Part shown: one piece after another, positions 8,281 to 14,680 of the stretch
Numbering within the stretch: the first letter of the stretch is position 1
How the letters are laid out: every line of letters starts with the position of its first letter
DNA from: a virus
Strand: one strand, 5' to 3'
Virus record (IMG/VR): IMGVR_UViG_3300044846_002495
Coordinates: 1-31,169 of that record
Length of the DNA: 31,169 bases
Notes under the pieces: generated by a model
The model's database searches: none
Told to the model about the DNA's origin: nothing
What the model saw: only the letters and a program-made list of their open reading frames with translations
Made by a program: the position numbers and the translations under genes

Positions 8281-8298
8281 CCGCCTCTATTGAGGCGG
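8281..8298. promoter_or_regulatory. operator-like dyad before the winged-helix gene
   Basis: CCGCCTC (8281-8287), TATT, GAGGCGG (8292-8298) is a perfect 7-bp dyad. It overlaps the -10 of a candidate promoter and lies just upstream of the ribosome site of the gene at 8263. It could be a protein-binding operator or a leader hairpin. Confidence 0.4.
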
Positions 8299-8317
8299 GT
8301 GTTTTCGTGTTTGTCAA
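8289..8317 (-). promoter_or_regulatory. candidate internal early promoter
   Basis: A perfect TTGACA (8317-8312) stands 17 bases before CTCAAT (8294-8289, 3 of 6). It lies between the stop of the 68-aa gene (8314) and the winged-helix gene, one of the few gaps in this operon. The -10 is weak, as expected for an activated or repressed promoter. Confidence 0.38.
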
Positions 8318-8520
8318 GGTTTGCCCATTTCGTCACGTTCGTTGCGTATCTCCCGGGTCCGTTGGGCAAGGGCGGCTCGACACGGCGGGCAGGGGATTTC
8401 CCCGGCCCGGTAGTGGCGACGGGCGGCGGCGATTGTGCCGCATGGTTGAACGGTGCGCGGTGCTGCGCCTCGTTTGCGATCCCGGTATTCGCGGGACCGT
8501 TGGGCGTCATCCTTTGCCAT
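8314..8520 (-). CDS. small basic hypothetical protein with CG...CPPC motif
   Basis: A 68-aa basic protein starting MAKDDAQRSREYRDRKRG, with CGTIAAARRHYRAGEIPCPPCRAA and a C-terminal RTREIRNERDEMG helix. It belongs to a frequent actinophage family of unknown function in which a conserved CGT..A..RH..G...C..C core probably binds zinc. ATG at 8520, overlapping the previous gene by 14 bases. Function unknown. Confidence 0.72.
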   Translation of the reverse strand: MAKDDAQRSREYRDRKRGAAPRTVQPCGTIAAARRHYRAGEIPCPPCRAALAQRTREIRNERDEMGKP

Positions 8521-8740
8521 TGGTTGCCCGTTTCGTGGCCGACCGAACTAGGCGAGCGCTTTGTTCTGAGGCTTCGGCAACGGTGATGCCGTCAACGGCC
8601 ATGAGTAGCCCGGCGCAAATACCCCGGTAAAAGCTGGCCGAATAGGGCAGGTCGCTTCGGTAATTGGCCGCCAGGTCGGCGGCAATCGTGGCGGCGGCGT
8701 GCGCGCAATCCACGGCGTCGGCGGGTGTTAGTTGTGGCAA
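8507..8740 (-). CDS. small helical hypothetical protein
   Basis: A 77-aa, Ala-rich, helical protein (DAVDCAHAAATIAADLAANYRSDLPYSASFYRGICAGLLMAVDGITVAEASEQ). No family recognised. The start is TTG at 8740, 13 bases inside the previous gene, backed by AAGGGG at the correct distance; no ATG or GTG gives a better start. Confidence 0.65.
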   Translation of the reverse strand: MPQLTPADAVDCAHAAATIAADLAANYRSDLPYSASFYRGICAGLLMAVDGITVAEASEQSARLVRSATKRATNGKG

Positions 8741-8961
8741 GGGTTCCCCTTTGGTTGTTGTCCGTTTCGGTTGTCATATCGCATGAGTTCGCGGCCCTTG
8801 TCGTTGTCTAACGAGATAGGGGCGTCCGCTCGGGTGTTCACGTTGTCGGCGATTTGTAGGAACAAGGCAAGGGCCGTGACCCAATCGCACCGCCAAGAAA
8901 GCAGAGGGACGACACCGTTTGGGCCGTGAACGTTGACGAGCCATGTTCGTTCCTTGCTCAT
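8728..8961 (-). CDS. hypothetical protein
   Basis: A 77-aa protein (MSKERTWLVNVHGPNGVVPLLSWRCDWVTALALFLQIADNV...). The first half reads as short strands and a helix; no recognised family. The ATG at 8961 overlaps the previous stop (ATGA), which rejects the slightly longer frame. Confidence 0.65.
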   Translation of the reverse strand: MSKERTWLVNVHGPNGVVPLLSWRCDWVTALALFLQIADNVNTRADAPISLDNDKGRELMRYDNRNGQQPKGNPCHN

Positions 8962-9167
8962 TCGTCGTCCCACCCTGCGGTTCGCAGTTCGTTGTGTAGT
9001 TCGGCGATTGTGTCCTCACACTTGGCGGCTAGGCGGTCAATCATGCCGGTGAGGTGTTCTTGTCCGGCCTCGGCCGCAATGCTTCTCATTCGTTCAAGGC
9101 AAGTGAGTTCAACACCGGCCTCGTTGAAAGCGGCGAGAACGTCGGCCATGTATCCGGCGCGGCTCAT
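8958..9167 (-). CDS. small helical hypothetical protein
   Basis: A 69-aa protein that is almost entirely helical (MADVLAAFNEAGVELTCLERMRSIAAEAG, DRLAAKCEDTIAELHNELR) with an acidic C-terminus. Coupled on both sides by ATGA overlaps (9167-9164 and 8961-8958). Function unknown; could be a small coiled-coil binding protein. Confidence 0.65.
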   Translation of the reverse strand: MSRAGYMADVLAAFNEAGVELTCLERMRSIAAEAGQEHLTGMIDRLAAKCEDTIAELHNELRTAGWDDE

Positions 9168-9376
9168 TGTTCTTCCCATTCTTCGTCGTCGGGTTCGTCG
9201 TGAAGCCAGCACCCCGGCGGGGTGTGATGCCGGTAGCGGTCGGTTGCGGTGTCGAAATACAAAAGGCGGCGGCAGTCATCGCAAGTCATGGGCCGTTCGT
9301 CCTCGTCAAAATAGATGCGGTCGGGCCATTCTTCTTCGTATGCTGCGCAAGCGGCTTCGGGTGTTTCGTAGTTCAT
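9164..9376 (-). CDS. small acidic protein with zinc-ligand-like residues
   Basis: A 70-aa strongly acidic protein (NYETPEAACAAYEEEWPDRIYFDEDERPMTCDDCRRLLYFD, ending DEPDDEEWEEQ). CDDC plus RYRHHTPPGCWLH offers Cys/His ligands for one zinc. ATG at 9376 with GGGTGA in front. Its acidity and size fit a DNA-mimic or inhibitor type of early protein, but there is no direct evidence. Confidence 0.65.
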   Translation of the reverse strand: MNYETPEAACAAYEEEWPDRIYFDEDERPMTCDDCRRLLYFDTATDRYRHHTPPGCWLHDEPDDEEWEEQ

Positions 9377-9380
9377 GGGT

Positions 9381-9785
9381 TCACCCGATCCCGTTGTATG
9401 CGTTCCAACCGCAATCGGCGGCACGTTCGGCAAGGTCGGTGCCGTGTTCGGCAATGGCGGCGAGGCACCGGCGGGCGAAAGCGCCTGCGGTTTCGTCGTC
9501 GGTCGGTGCAACAAGCGCGTTCGGAATGAGAATGCCGAACCCGTCGCCAAACGAAACTTCATCGCGCCAGCAATTCGCTTCGGTTTCGTTGGGTCCGTCA
9601 AACCATCCGGGGCCGACCATCCATGCGGGGATTTGGTCGCCTTCGGTGTCGCGATACCACGGCCCGACATAAACGGTCGCGCACCCGCCGCCGCTTTGTG
9701 CGACGTATGCCGGAACGCCTGCGGCGTTGAACTCGGCGGCGATGGCTTCAAGGCTCATCGTTTCGGTGTTTGTTTCGGTGTTCAT
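9381..9785 (-). CDS. hypothetical early protein
   Basis: A 134-aa protein (MNTETNTETMSLEAIAAEFNAAGVPAYVAQSGGGCATVYVG, GPGWFDGPNE, VSFGDGFGILIPN, FARRCLAAIAEHG). Mixed alpha/beta, acidic, no recognised family. ATG at 9785 carries the strong AAGGGGAAAC site and the 23-base repeat shared with the gene at 7690. An in-frame Met ten codons in (MSLEA) is a weaker alternative. Confidence 0.68.
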   Translation of the reverse strand: MNTETNTETMSLEAIAAEFNAAGVPAYVAQSGGGCATVYVGPWYRDTEGDQIPAWMVGPGWFDGPNETEANCWRDEVSFGDGFGILIPNALVAPTDDETAGAFARRCLAAIAEHGTDLAERAADCGWNAYNGIG

Positions 9786-9796
9786 TGTTTCCCCTT
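9774..9796 (-). repeat. 23-base direct repeat, copy 2, over ribosome site and start codon
   Basis: Exact copy of 7679-7701, again covering the ribosome site, ATG and first codons of a gene. Confidence 0.8.
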
Positions 9797-9813
9797 CGGT
9801 TTGGTTTGGTTGT

Positions 9814-9993
9814 TTAGTAAATGACGGCGAGAACGTCGGACGAGTCAACGACAACGTGGTGGTAAGTTTCAGTGCGAATCTCGAAACGGTCGGCGCCGAC
9901 TTGGCGAAGAACCTTGCCGGTGTTCTCCCATGTGCGGCCGCTGCGGGTTGTGTAGCGAAACCGGACTGTTTGGCCCCTCGTGATGTTTTCCAT
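9814..9993 (-). CDS. small SH3-like hypothetical protein, first gene of the early operon
   Basis: A 59-aa protein with a run of short strands (GQTVRFRYTTRSGRTWENTGKVLRQVGADRFEIRTETYHHVVVDSSDVLAVIY), consistent with a small SH3-like barrel. ATG at 9993 with AAAGGGGCAAC upstream. It is the first gene after the strong promoter, so it should be among the earliest and most abundant products. Function unknown; first-position early proteins are often host-takeover factors. Confidence 0.72.
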   Translation of the reverse strand: MENITRGQTVRFRYTTRSGRTWENTGKVLRQVGADRFEIRTETYHHVVVDSSDVLAVIY

Positions 9994-9997
9994 TGTT

Positions 9998-10027
9998 GCC
10001 CCTTTCGTTGTTCGGGGCCTTTCCCCG
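9998..10027 (-). promoter_or_regulatory. leader with two competing short stems over the ribosome site
   Basis: In the early leader, CGGGG (10027-10023) can pair with CCCCG (10017-10013). The same C-tract, as GCCCC (10018-10014), can instead pair with GGGGC (10002-9998), which holds the ribosome site of the gene at 9993. The two stems exclude each other, so the leader could switch access to the ribosome site. They are only 5 bp each. Confidence 0.35.
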
Positions 10028-10047
10028 TACCCCCTCAGTATGGGGTA
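10028..10047. promoter_or_regulatory. dyad overlapping the early promoter -10
   Basis: TACCCC (10028-10033) and GGGGTA (10042-10047) are exact reverse complements separated by 8 bases and centred on the -10 box. This is a plausible operator for a dimeric regulator, though short. Confidence 0.4.
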
Positions 10048-10065
10048 GCCGTGGCGGTTTGTCAA
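10037..10065 (-). promoter_or_regulatory. strong sigma70/SigA-type early promoter
   Basis: On the minus strand a perfect TTGACA (10065-10060), a 17-base spacer and CATACT (10042-10037) form the best promoter in the window. It lies in the non-coding gap between the structural block and the first early gene, just downstream of the terminator. Transcription would start near 10030, giving a leader of about 40 bases before the ATG at 9993. Confidence 0.82.
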
Positions 10066-10094
10066 TAGTTGTCGGAAACCGGGGCCAGTAACGG

Positions 10095-10142
10095 AAAAAC
10101 GGCCCCGCCCCCAACACCCGAAAGCGTGAGAGGCGGGGCCGT
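10095..10142 (-). terminator. intrinsic terminator of the structural/lysis operon
   Basis: Perfect 11-bp G/C-rich arms at 10099-10109 and 10132-10142 (ACGGCCCCGCC on the minus strand 5' side) with a 22-base loop, directly followed on the minus strand by five T residues (10099-10095). It stands about 110 bases after the last virion gene and separates it from the early promoter. The remaining bases up to 10253 hold only a few short G/C dyads and no gene I can support. Confidence 0.85.
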
Positions 10143-10253
10143 AATCGCCCGGAACGGTTGTGGGGTTGGCGGGTTCGGCGTGAAGCCGACGGCTTGCCAA
10201 TAGGCGCGGCAGGATCGCGCCCTAGTTGTTCCGGGGGAACTCACCCCGAAGGG

Positions 10254-10856
10254 TCAAGCGATTTGCCCAACCGACACGACAACCGAAGGGGTCGCCGGAT
10301 AAGCAGGGGAAACCGAAACGGGGTCGGCCTGAAGTGACAACTGGGTCGAACTGCCGAGCCAAAAGATTTCCACGAAATCGCCGGGCGCTTGTGAAGTGCC
10401 AACAAACGTGACGGTCACCAATTGAGAGAACGGAACACCGGCCGACTTGCGCGCATGAGAGTTCGCGCGCGTCGCGGAGTTCGGATAGTCCGAACCGTTT
10501 AGGCGCAACCAAAACACGGCATCCTCAACACCGTTCGCCAGGTTTGAAAGCTGAGCAACAAACGTGAGGGCATACGTTCCAACGTGCGCGAGTGTGATTC
10601 GTGAACTACTGACAACCGAAACGCCGTCGGCCGTGTAGGTGCCGTTGAACGTGACGGCCTGCGCCGTGTTCGCGGTGCCGAGTGTTTGGTCGGCGGTGTT
10701 GTAGAACGCGCCGAACTTTCCGGCCCATGTTGGACCCGCTGGCCCTGACGCCCCGGCGGCAACAATCGTCGGCGCCGTTTGTCGAACCGTCACGGTTTCG
10801 CCGACACCGGTTCGCAAAGTGATTGCGTTTGTTCGGATTGTTACGGCGTCACTCAC
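10254..10856 (-). CDS. C1q/TNF-like fold minor virion protein
   Basis: A 200-aa protein. Residues 1-30 are a short strand-rich N-terminus, followed by a collagen-like GASGPAGPT and then a jelly-roll-type domain: GKFGAFYNTADQTL, SSRITLAHVGTYALTFVAQLS, AVFWLRLNGSDYPNSATR, GDFVEIFWLGSSTQLSL and a final PSVVVSVGQIA. This matches trimeric C1q-like domains common at phage fibre tips and capsid decorations. It would be exposed on the virion, probably for host or glycan binding. Its start overlaps the previous stop (ATGA). Confidence 0.75.
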   Translation of the reverse strand: MSDAVTIRTNAITLRTGVGETVTVRQTAPTIVAAGASGPAGPTWAGKFGAFYNTADQTLGTANTAQAVTFNGTYTADGVSVVSSSRITLAHVGTYALTFVAQLSNLANGVEDAVFWLRLNGSDYPNSATRANSHARKSAGVPFSQLVTVTFVGTSQAPGDFVEIFWLGSSTQLSLQADPVSVSPAYPATPSVVVSVGQIA

Positions 10857-11191
10857 CGGGTTACGTCCCGGTCAATGCGAACGGTTCCTGCAAGTAGCGT
10901 CGTCACGGTAGCGCCGTTGGTTTCTTGGCAATCCCAAACACCGGTGCCGATACTGAGCGCGGCGGTTGTCGTGGCCGACAAGGTGCAAGCGAACTGCCCG
11001 GCCGCTCCGTTCGTGACTGAACACGAGAAAGTCGCCAGCGGCGAAGCGGCGTCGGCGGTTGCTCGAACCTGCGCCGTGTAAGTGCGGCCCGTAATGTTCA
11101 CGGCCGCCCCTGACGAATCCTGAAGAGTGACCGAAACGGTTTCGGTGTCGCCGATACGAACGGCGAGGGGATAGTTGGCGGGCGTTCCCAT
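10853..11191 (-). CDS. small Ig-like minor structural protein
   Basis: A 112-aa beta-rich protein (IGDTETVSVTLQDSSGAAVNITGRTYTAQVRATADAASPLATFSCSV, CTLSATTTAALSIGTGVWDCQE, LAGTVRIDRDVTR). The layout matches the small beta-sandwich N-terminal module of phage baseplate or fibre proteins (BppU-like). It probably partners the following C1q-like protein, to which it is coupled by ATGA. Start at 11191 shares one base with the holin stop (TAATG). Confidence 0.65.
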   Translation of the reverse strand: MGTPANYPLAVRIGDTETVSVTLQDSSGAAVNITGRTYTAQVRATADAASPLATFSCSVTNGAAGQFACTLSATTTAALSIGTGVWDCQETNGATVTTLLAGTVRIDRDVTR

Positions 11192-11427
11192 TAGGCGTCG
11201 CCCTTTGGTGCCGCTAGCGATGCGGTGCCTTTGGTCCCGAAAGGTTCCGAAGCAATGGACGTGAGCGCGGACAGTACGGCCGCACCGGCGGCGAGGCCCG
11301 CCAAGTTCGCGAAGTCGGCGCTGAAAAGGTCAAAGCCTTTCGCCGCACCGATAGCAAGAATCACGGCCTGAGCCGCTGACTTGGCGGCACGTTCGGCAAG
11401 GTCAATGAGAAAGGTTCGGGAGAACAT
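11191..11427 (-). CDS. holin, r1t-like type
   Basis: A 78-aa protein beginning MFSRTFLIDLAERAAKSAAQAVILAIGAA, then FANLAGLAAGAAVLSALTSIASEPFGTKGTASLAA. Two hydrophobic/amphipathic helices and the C-terminal SxxSxxxGTxGTAS pattern match the small holins of actinophages (Phage_r1t_holin type). It would form membrane lesions that release the CHAP endolysin. It lies about 2.3 kb downstream of the lysin, with other genes in between. Confidence 0.78.
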   Translation of the reverse strand: MFSRTFLIDLAERAAKSAAQAVILAIGAAKGFDLFSADFANLAGLAAGAAVLSALTSIASEPFGTKGTASLAAPKGDA

Positions 11428-11557
11428 GGCAATCCGTTTCGGGGTTGGGGGGCAGGGGTACGGCGGGCGGGTCCACGAACTCGCGGTCGTCGTCGTCGGT
11501 TTCGTCGGCGCCGGTGTCGTCTAGATCCCATTCGGGGCGGGGCGGTGCGAGGGTCAT
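11402..11557 (-). CDS. 51-aa acidic proline-rich protein
   Basis: Short acidic protein (MTLAPPRPEWDLDDTGADETDDDDREFVDPPAVPLPPNPE...). ATG at 11557 has GGAAAGGAAACG upstream and overlaps the previous stop (ATGA). It overlaps the holin start by 26 bases, so it may couple or temper holin translation. It looks disordered; function unknown. Confidence 0.6.
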   Translation of the reverse strand: MTLAPPRPEWDLDDTGADETDDDDREFVDPPAVPLPPNPETDCHVLPNLSH

Positions 11558-11808
11558 TGCGTTTCCTTTCCTTTGCGCCAGCGGGCGGCGTTCGTTGCGT
11601 AGGTGCTGAGCCATAGAAGGGACAGAGCTAGGAACCCGAAGCGTGTTGGTTTCGCCAGTATTGAGAAAGCAATCCACGGCAACGAAACAAACCCGGCGAC
11701 GACAAGCCAACCGAACCAAAGTCGGCGACGGCCGACAAGTTGGCTCATTGCGGCAAGCCCGGCGAGTTCAGCGACGAAAAGGAACCAAGCCCATTCGTTG
11801 TCGTTCAC
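11554..11808 (-). CDS. three-helix membrane protein
   Basis: An 84-aa protein with three predicted membrane helices (WFLFVAELAGLAAMSQLV, WFGWLVVAGFVSLPWIAFSILA, FGFLALSLLWLSTY), basic connecting loops and a basic C-terminus. GTG at 11808 overlaps the previous stop (GTGA); the longer frame is rejected. Near holin and endolysin genes, a three-helix protein may be a second holin or an antiholin; this is inferred from topology and place. Confidence 0.68.
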   Translation of the reverse strand: MNDNEWAWFLFVAELAGLAAMSQLVGRRRLWFGWLVVAGFVSLPWIAFSILAKPTRFGFLALSLLWLSTYATNAARWRKGKETQ

Positions 11809-12164
11809 TCGTCGTCGTCGGTTTCGTCGTCTAAGTCCTCGAGCATTGTGTCGGGGTCGAAGGTGAGAACGCCCCAAAATGTTTCGGCGTAGCCCGCCAG
11901 GTCCACGCATCCGTCGCGCATAAGTTCCGGCGGGTGTCCTTCGTCCAAACCGTTTGCGAGGCGTGAAAGTTTGCACGCGACCATGAACAACACGCCCTCT
12001 TCGGCGGTGAGTTCAACGCCGGTGATTGCCCGGAAAATGTCAACGGTTCGGCCGAAGTTTATTGCCGGGTGGTTGTAAGCAGTCCCGCGGTCGGTGAACA
12101 CGAGGCGCGTTGCGTCGGCCGTTACAGAATCCCAAACGGCCGCGGTTTTTTCTTTATCGCTCAC
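11805..12164 (-). CDS. DUF6378-like phage protein
   Basis: A 119-aa protein with TDRGTAYNHPAINFGRTVDIFRAITG, LTAEEGVLFMVACKLSRLAN and CVDLAGYAETFWGV. This Y..P...F....di, K.sRl, D.aGYa pattern is a widespread phage domain (DUF6378 type) of unknown function, with resemblance to all-alpha nucleotide-processing folds. It ends in a long acidic tail (DPDTMLEDLDDETDDDE). GTG at 12164 overlaps the phosphoesterase stop (GTGA). Confidence 0.72.
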   Translation of the reverse strand: MSDKEKTAAVWDSVTADATRLVFTDRGTAYNHPAINFGRTVDIFRAITGVELTAEEGVLFMVACKLSRLANGLDEGHPPELMRDGCVDLAGYAETFWGVLTFDPDTMLEDLDDETDDDE

Positions 12165-13237
12165 CACTTTTCCTTTCGGCGGTCGGCAACCAAAATGGGT
12201 GCCGTCACGGTGATTCCATTCTCGGGGGTTACTAACCACATCGGCATTTGCGGGCGTTCGGGTCTGAAGTTCATTACCGCGGCGTACTCGTCATAGCCCT
12301 TCAAAGAACCGGCGACGATTAGCCCGGCCTCGGGTGCCATGATTTGCTGGTGCCAATGGCCCATTGCGATTGTGTCGAACGTGCGGCCTTCGGCGGCGTA
12401 GCGCTGCGCCTTGCGGCCACTCATGCGCATGATTGGCGGCCAAATACCGCCGACACCGCCGCCGCCGGTTGTTTGGTCGCCGTGCGTAAGTAGGTGCGTG
12501 TAGTTGTAAACGGGAACCCACGCGTCGGTGTTCTCGGGAATGTCGAACGTGACCGAATCCGAACGCAACTCACGGGCCAGCATGTGACCCAACAAGTAGT
12601 CCAAGTTGTCGCGGGCGCGTTGCTTTGTTCGTGGCTTGCGGGTCAGTCGTCCGTGATTGCCGACAACGCAAGCGATGTGCAGGCGGCCGAACTCGTCGGC
12701 AATCATGTTGAGTGCTGCGGCGATTTGTTCGGACCAATACAACAAGGAACCGAACAACGTGTCCTCGTTGGTTTCGGCTAGGTCATGTAAGTTGCCGGTG
12801 AAAATGTCGCCGCCGAGCATGACAACGGCGCCGTCGTAGGTGACGCCGGAAAGATAGTGGCGGGAAACTTTTACGATTCCTTCGGCCCAACGTTTCAAAC
12901 GTTGCGTGGCAATGGTGCGGTCGTAGGCGTTCAAGCCGCCGAGTTCGTCAGGGCTTACCACTTCGTCAAAGTGACAGTCCGAGAGCATGGCGACAAGTGT
13001 TGCGCGGTGACCGCTTTTCGGTTTCTTCGGGGTGAGCCATTGCGGCGGCTCCAGGTCGGCCGCTGCGGTTGCGTTATGGAACTCGAGCGCTTGTTCAAGG
13101 TCAAGGGCGCGAAGTTCTGCGGTTTCTAATTGCCGCCGAAGTTGGTTGTTGTCTCGCCGTAGTTTCGCGGTTCGCCGTGTTGCGGCGTCGTCGTCGGCGT
13201 CGTCGGCAAGGTTGCCAAGTTCGTCAGTTAGTGACAC
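12161..13237 (-). CDS. calcineurin-like metallophosphoesterase
   Basis: A 358-aa protein. A charged coiled-coil-like N-terminus (about 20-55) precedes the metallophosphoesterase domain with all metal motifs: SDCH (D87, H89), GGD (D144), GNH (N194, H195), THGD (H252) and GHWH (H294, H296). The family includes DNA exonucleases of the SbcD/Mre11 type and nucleotide or RNA phosphodiesterases; the substrate cannot be read here. GTG at 13237 is preferred (14-base overlap with the previous gene); ATG at 13264 is possible, and neither has a strong ribosome site. Its place among lysis genes implies late expression. Confidence 0.85.
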   Translation of the reverse strand: MSLTDELGNLADDADDDAATRRTAKLRRDNNQLRRQLETAELRALDLEQALEFHNATAAADLEPPQWLTPKKPKSGHRATLVAMLSDCHFDEVVSPDELGGLNAYDRTIATQRLKRWAEGIVKVSRHYLSGVTYDGAVVMLGGDIFTGNLHDLAETNEDTLFGSLLYWSEQIAAALNMIADEFGRLHIACVVGNHGRLTRKPRTKQRARDNLDYLLGHMLARELRSDSVTFDIPENTDAWVPVYNYTHLLTHGDQTTGGGGVGGIWPPIMRMSGRKAQRYAAEGRTFDTIAMGHWHQQIMAPEAGLIVAGSLKGYDEYAAVMNFRPERPQMPMWLVTPENGITVTAPILVADRRKEKW

Positions 13238-13448
13238 AACGCAACCGATGTCCGCGAATGGCATTGCCGGAAACCGTTAGCCCGCGCTTCGTGAGTGCGC
13301 GTGCGATGGCTTCGTTTGAGAATTGTTGCCCGGCGAGTATCTCGACAAGTTCGGGGCCTTCGTCGCCAAGTCCCGTGATGATTTGGCAAGTTAGGCAACG
13401 GTGACCGCCTTTGCGTGTTTCTGCGGCTATGTCGTCGGCGAGGCTCAT
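13224..13448 (-). CDS. small helix-turn-helix protein
   Basis: A 74-aa protein with a CLTC pair in its first third and an HTH-like C-terminal half (FSNEAIARALTKRGLTVSGNAIRGHRLRC). This pattern, a short Cys motif followed by a helix-turn-helix with a basic HR..C end, recurs in actinophage small DNA-binding proteins. ATG at 13448 overlaps the previous stop (ATGA) and has AGGTGG upstream. A regulator of late genes or a packaging cofactor are both conceivable. Confidence 0.65.
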   Translation of the reverse strand: MSLADDIAAETRKGGHRCLTCQIITGLGDEGPELVEILAGQQFSNEAIARALTKRGLTVSGNAIRGHRLRCVTN

Positions 13449-13684
13449 AGCCGCCACCTGCCCTTTCGTTTGTCATGGAGTTTCAAGTGATCGTCCAAAC
13501 GTTCGGAAACTGCCCGAACCTGCCCGGCCGTGTCGCGGGTGAGTTCTTCTATTCGGTCCAACTTCGCAGCGTTTTGTTCGTGTTCGTCGGTGTTGATTCG
13601 GCGGCCTTTGCGGGCCTGCCATACGACACCGGCGAAAGCTAGAAGGCCCGTGACGGCGGCGGCAATAATCGGTTCGGGTTCCAT
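13445..13684 (-). CDS. single-helix membrane protein with coiled-coil tail (DUF2746-like)
   Basis: A 79-aa protein: an N-terminal transmembrane helix (about 5-22, IIAAAVTGLLAFAGVVW), a basic stop (QARKGRR), then a coiled-coil tail (NAAKLDRIEELTRDTAGQVRAVSERLDDHLKLHDK). It follows the endolysin by 9 bases. Proteins of this form next to actinophage lysins are annotated as DUF2746 or holin-like, and could serve as pinholin, antiholin or spanin-like linker. Confidence 0.7.
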   Translation of the reverse strand: MEPEPIIAAAVTGLLAFAGVVWQARKGRRINTDEHEQNAAKLDRIEELTRDTAGQVRAVSERLDDHLKLHDKRKGRWRL

Positions 13685-13693
13685 TGCTGGCGC

Positions 13694-14680
13694 TTATGAA
13701 ACGAGAACGCGCCAAGTGTCGGGGCCGATGACCCCGTCCACGGCGATTCCTGCGGCGGCTTGAATGTTGCGGGTTGCGGCGTCGGTCAAGGGACCGAACA
13801 CGCCGTCAACGATTACGGCGGCGCCCTTTATGTTCAAACCAACCTGAGCGATTTTGACGGAACCGCCCCGAGAACCGACACGAAGGACGGTGCCAACGGC
13901 GGCGGTGAGCGCTGCGGCGAACTCGGGGTCAATGTGAACGGTCGGCGTTGGTGCTGCGCCTTGTGTTCCTAGCCATTGCAAAAGTTGTTCGGTTGCGGCT
14001 TGCGTGACCGGTCCCCAAATACCGTCGGCGGTGACACCGAGGGCGGTTTGCCAGCGGGTCACGGCGTCGGCGGTGTTTGGTCCGAACACCCCGTCGATGG
14101 CGACGCCAACGAGTTTCTGAATTGTCCGAACATACGGGGCGCGGTTGTTCACGTTGATTCCGTACAAGGTGCGGTCACCGGCGCCAGGTTCGACGGGTGC
14201 GGGTGCTGGCGTTGTGCCGTCATACGGCGGGCGGGCAAACTCGCGGATTCCGTCGCCGTCATAGGCGCGGAAGAAACGCCCTACCCGGTCGCCGACGTTG
14301 CCGCCAATAGTGACGATACCGCCGAGGTCAGGCCGGTTGCTTTCCACGATCTCGATGTGGTCATAGCCGCCCGAGGCGTAGCCGTCGCCGTACTCGAACG
14401 CCACGAGGTCGCCAGCGGTTGCGGCCGTTGGGTCGGTGAAGTTCCAACCCTGCCGCCTTGTGAAGTCAAAGCCCGCGGAAACCCAAGCGAAGCCGAGTGA
14501 AGTAGAGGCCGGGACGGGAAAGCCTGCGTCGTAAAGGCATCGGCTCACGAACATGGCGCACCATGCGCCGCGCATCCCGTACCAGTCGGTGATGCCCGGC
14601 ACGTTGTTTGAGCCTGACGGTTGTTCGGCCCAACCGATGCGGGCGCGGGCTTGTTCGAGAACGTCGTTGGCGGTTGTCAT
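13694..14680 (-). CDS. endolysin: CHAP amidase/peptidase with peptidoglycan-binding repeats
   Basis: A 328-aa lysin. The N-terminal CHAP domain (about 1-150) has the catalytic Cys in AWCAMFVSRC (C41) and His in YDHIEIV (H108). A Pro/Ala linker (155-168) leads to two peptidoglycan_binding_1 regions: about 175-235 with DGVFGP (196) and DGIWGP (219), and about 265-328 with DGVFGP (292) and DGVIGP (315). It cleaves the peptide part of host peptidoglycan once the holin opens the membrane. No signal peptide. ATG at 14680 overlaps the preceding microprotein stop (ATGA). No LysB-type mycolate esterase is seen, which argues against a mycolic-acid host. Confidence 0.92.
   Translation of the reverse strand: MTTANDVLEQARARIGWAEQPSGSNNVPGITDWYGMRGAWCAMFVSRCLYDAGFPVPASTSLGFAWVSAGFDFTRRQGWNFTDPTAATAGDLVAFEYGDGYASGGYDHIEIVESNRPDLGGIVTIGGNVGDRVGRFFRAYDGDGIREFARPPYDGTTPAPAPVEPGAGDRTLYGINVNNRAPYVRTIQKLVGVAIDGVFGPNTADAVTRWQTALGVTADGIWGPVTQAATEQLLQWLGTQGAAPTPTVHIDPEFAAALTAAVGTVLRVGSRGGSVKIAQVGLNIKGAAVIVDGVFGPLTDAATRNIQAAAGIAVDGVIGPDTWRVLVS

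Noticed and set aside
9387-9800. Extended starts for the genes at 9164-9376 and 9381-9785
   Set aside because: The extensions run through neighbouring genes in the wrong frame, while strong ribosome sites mark the shorter starts.
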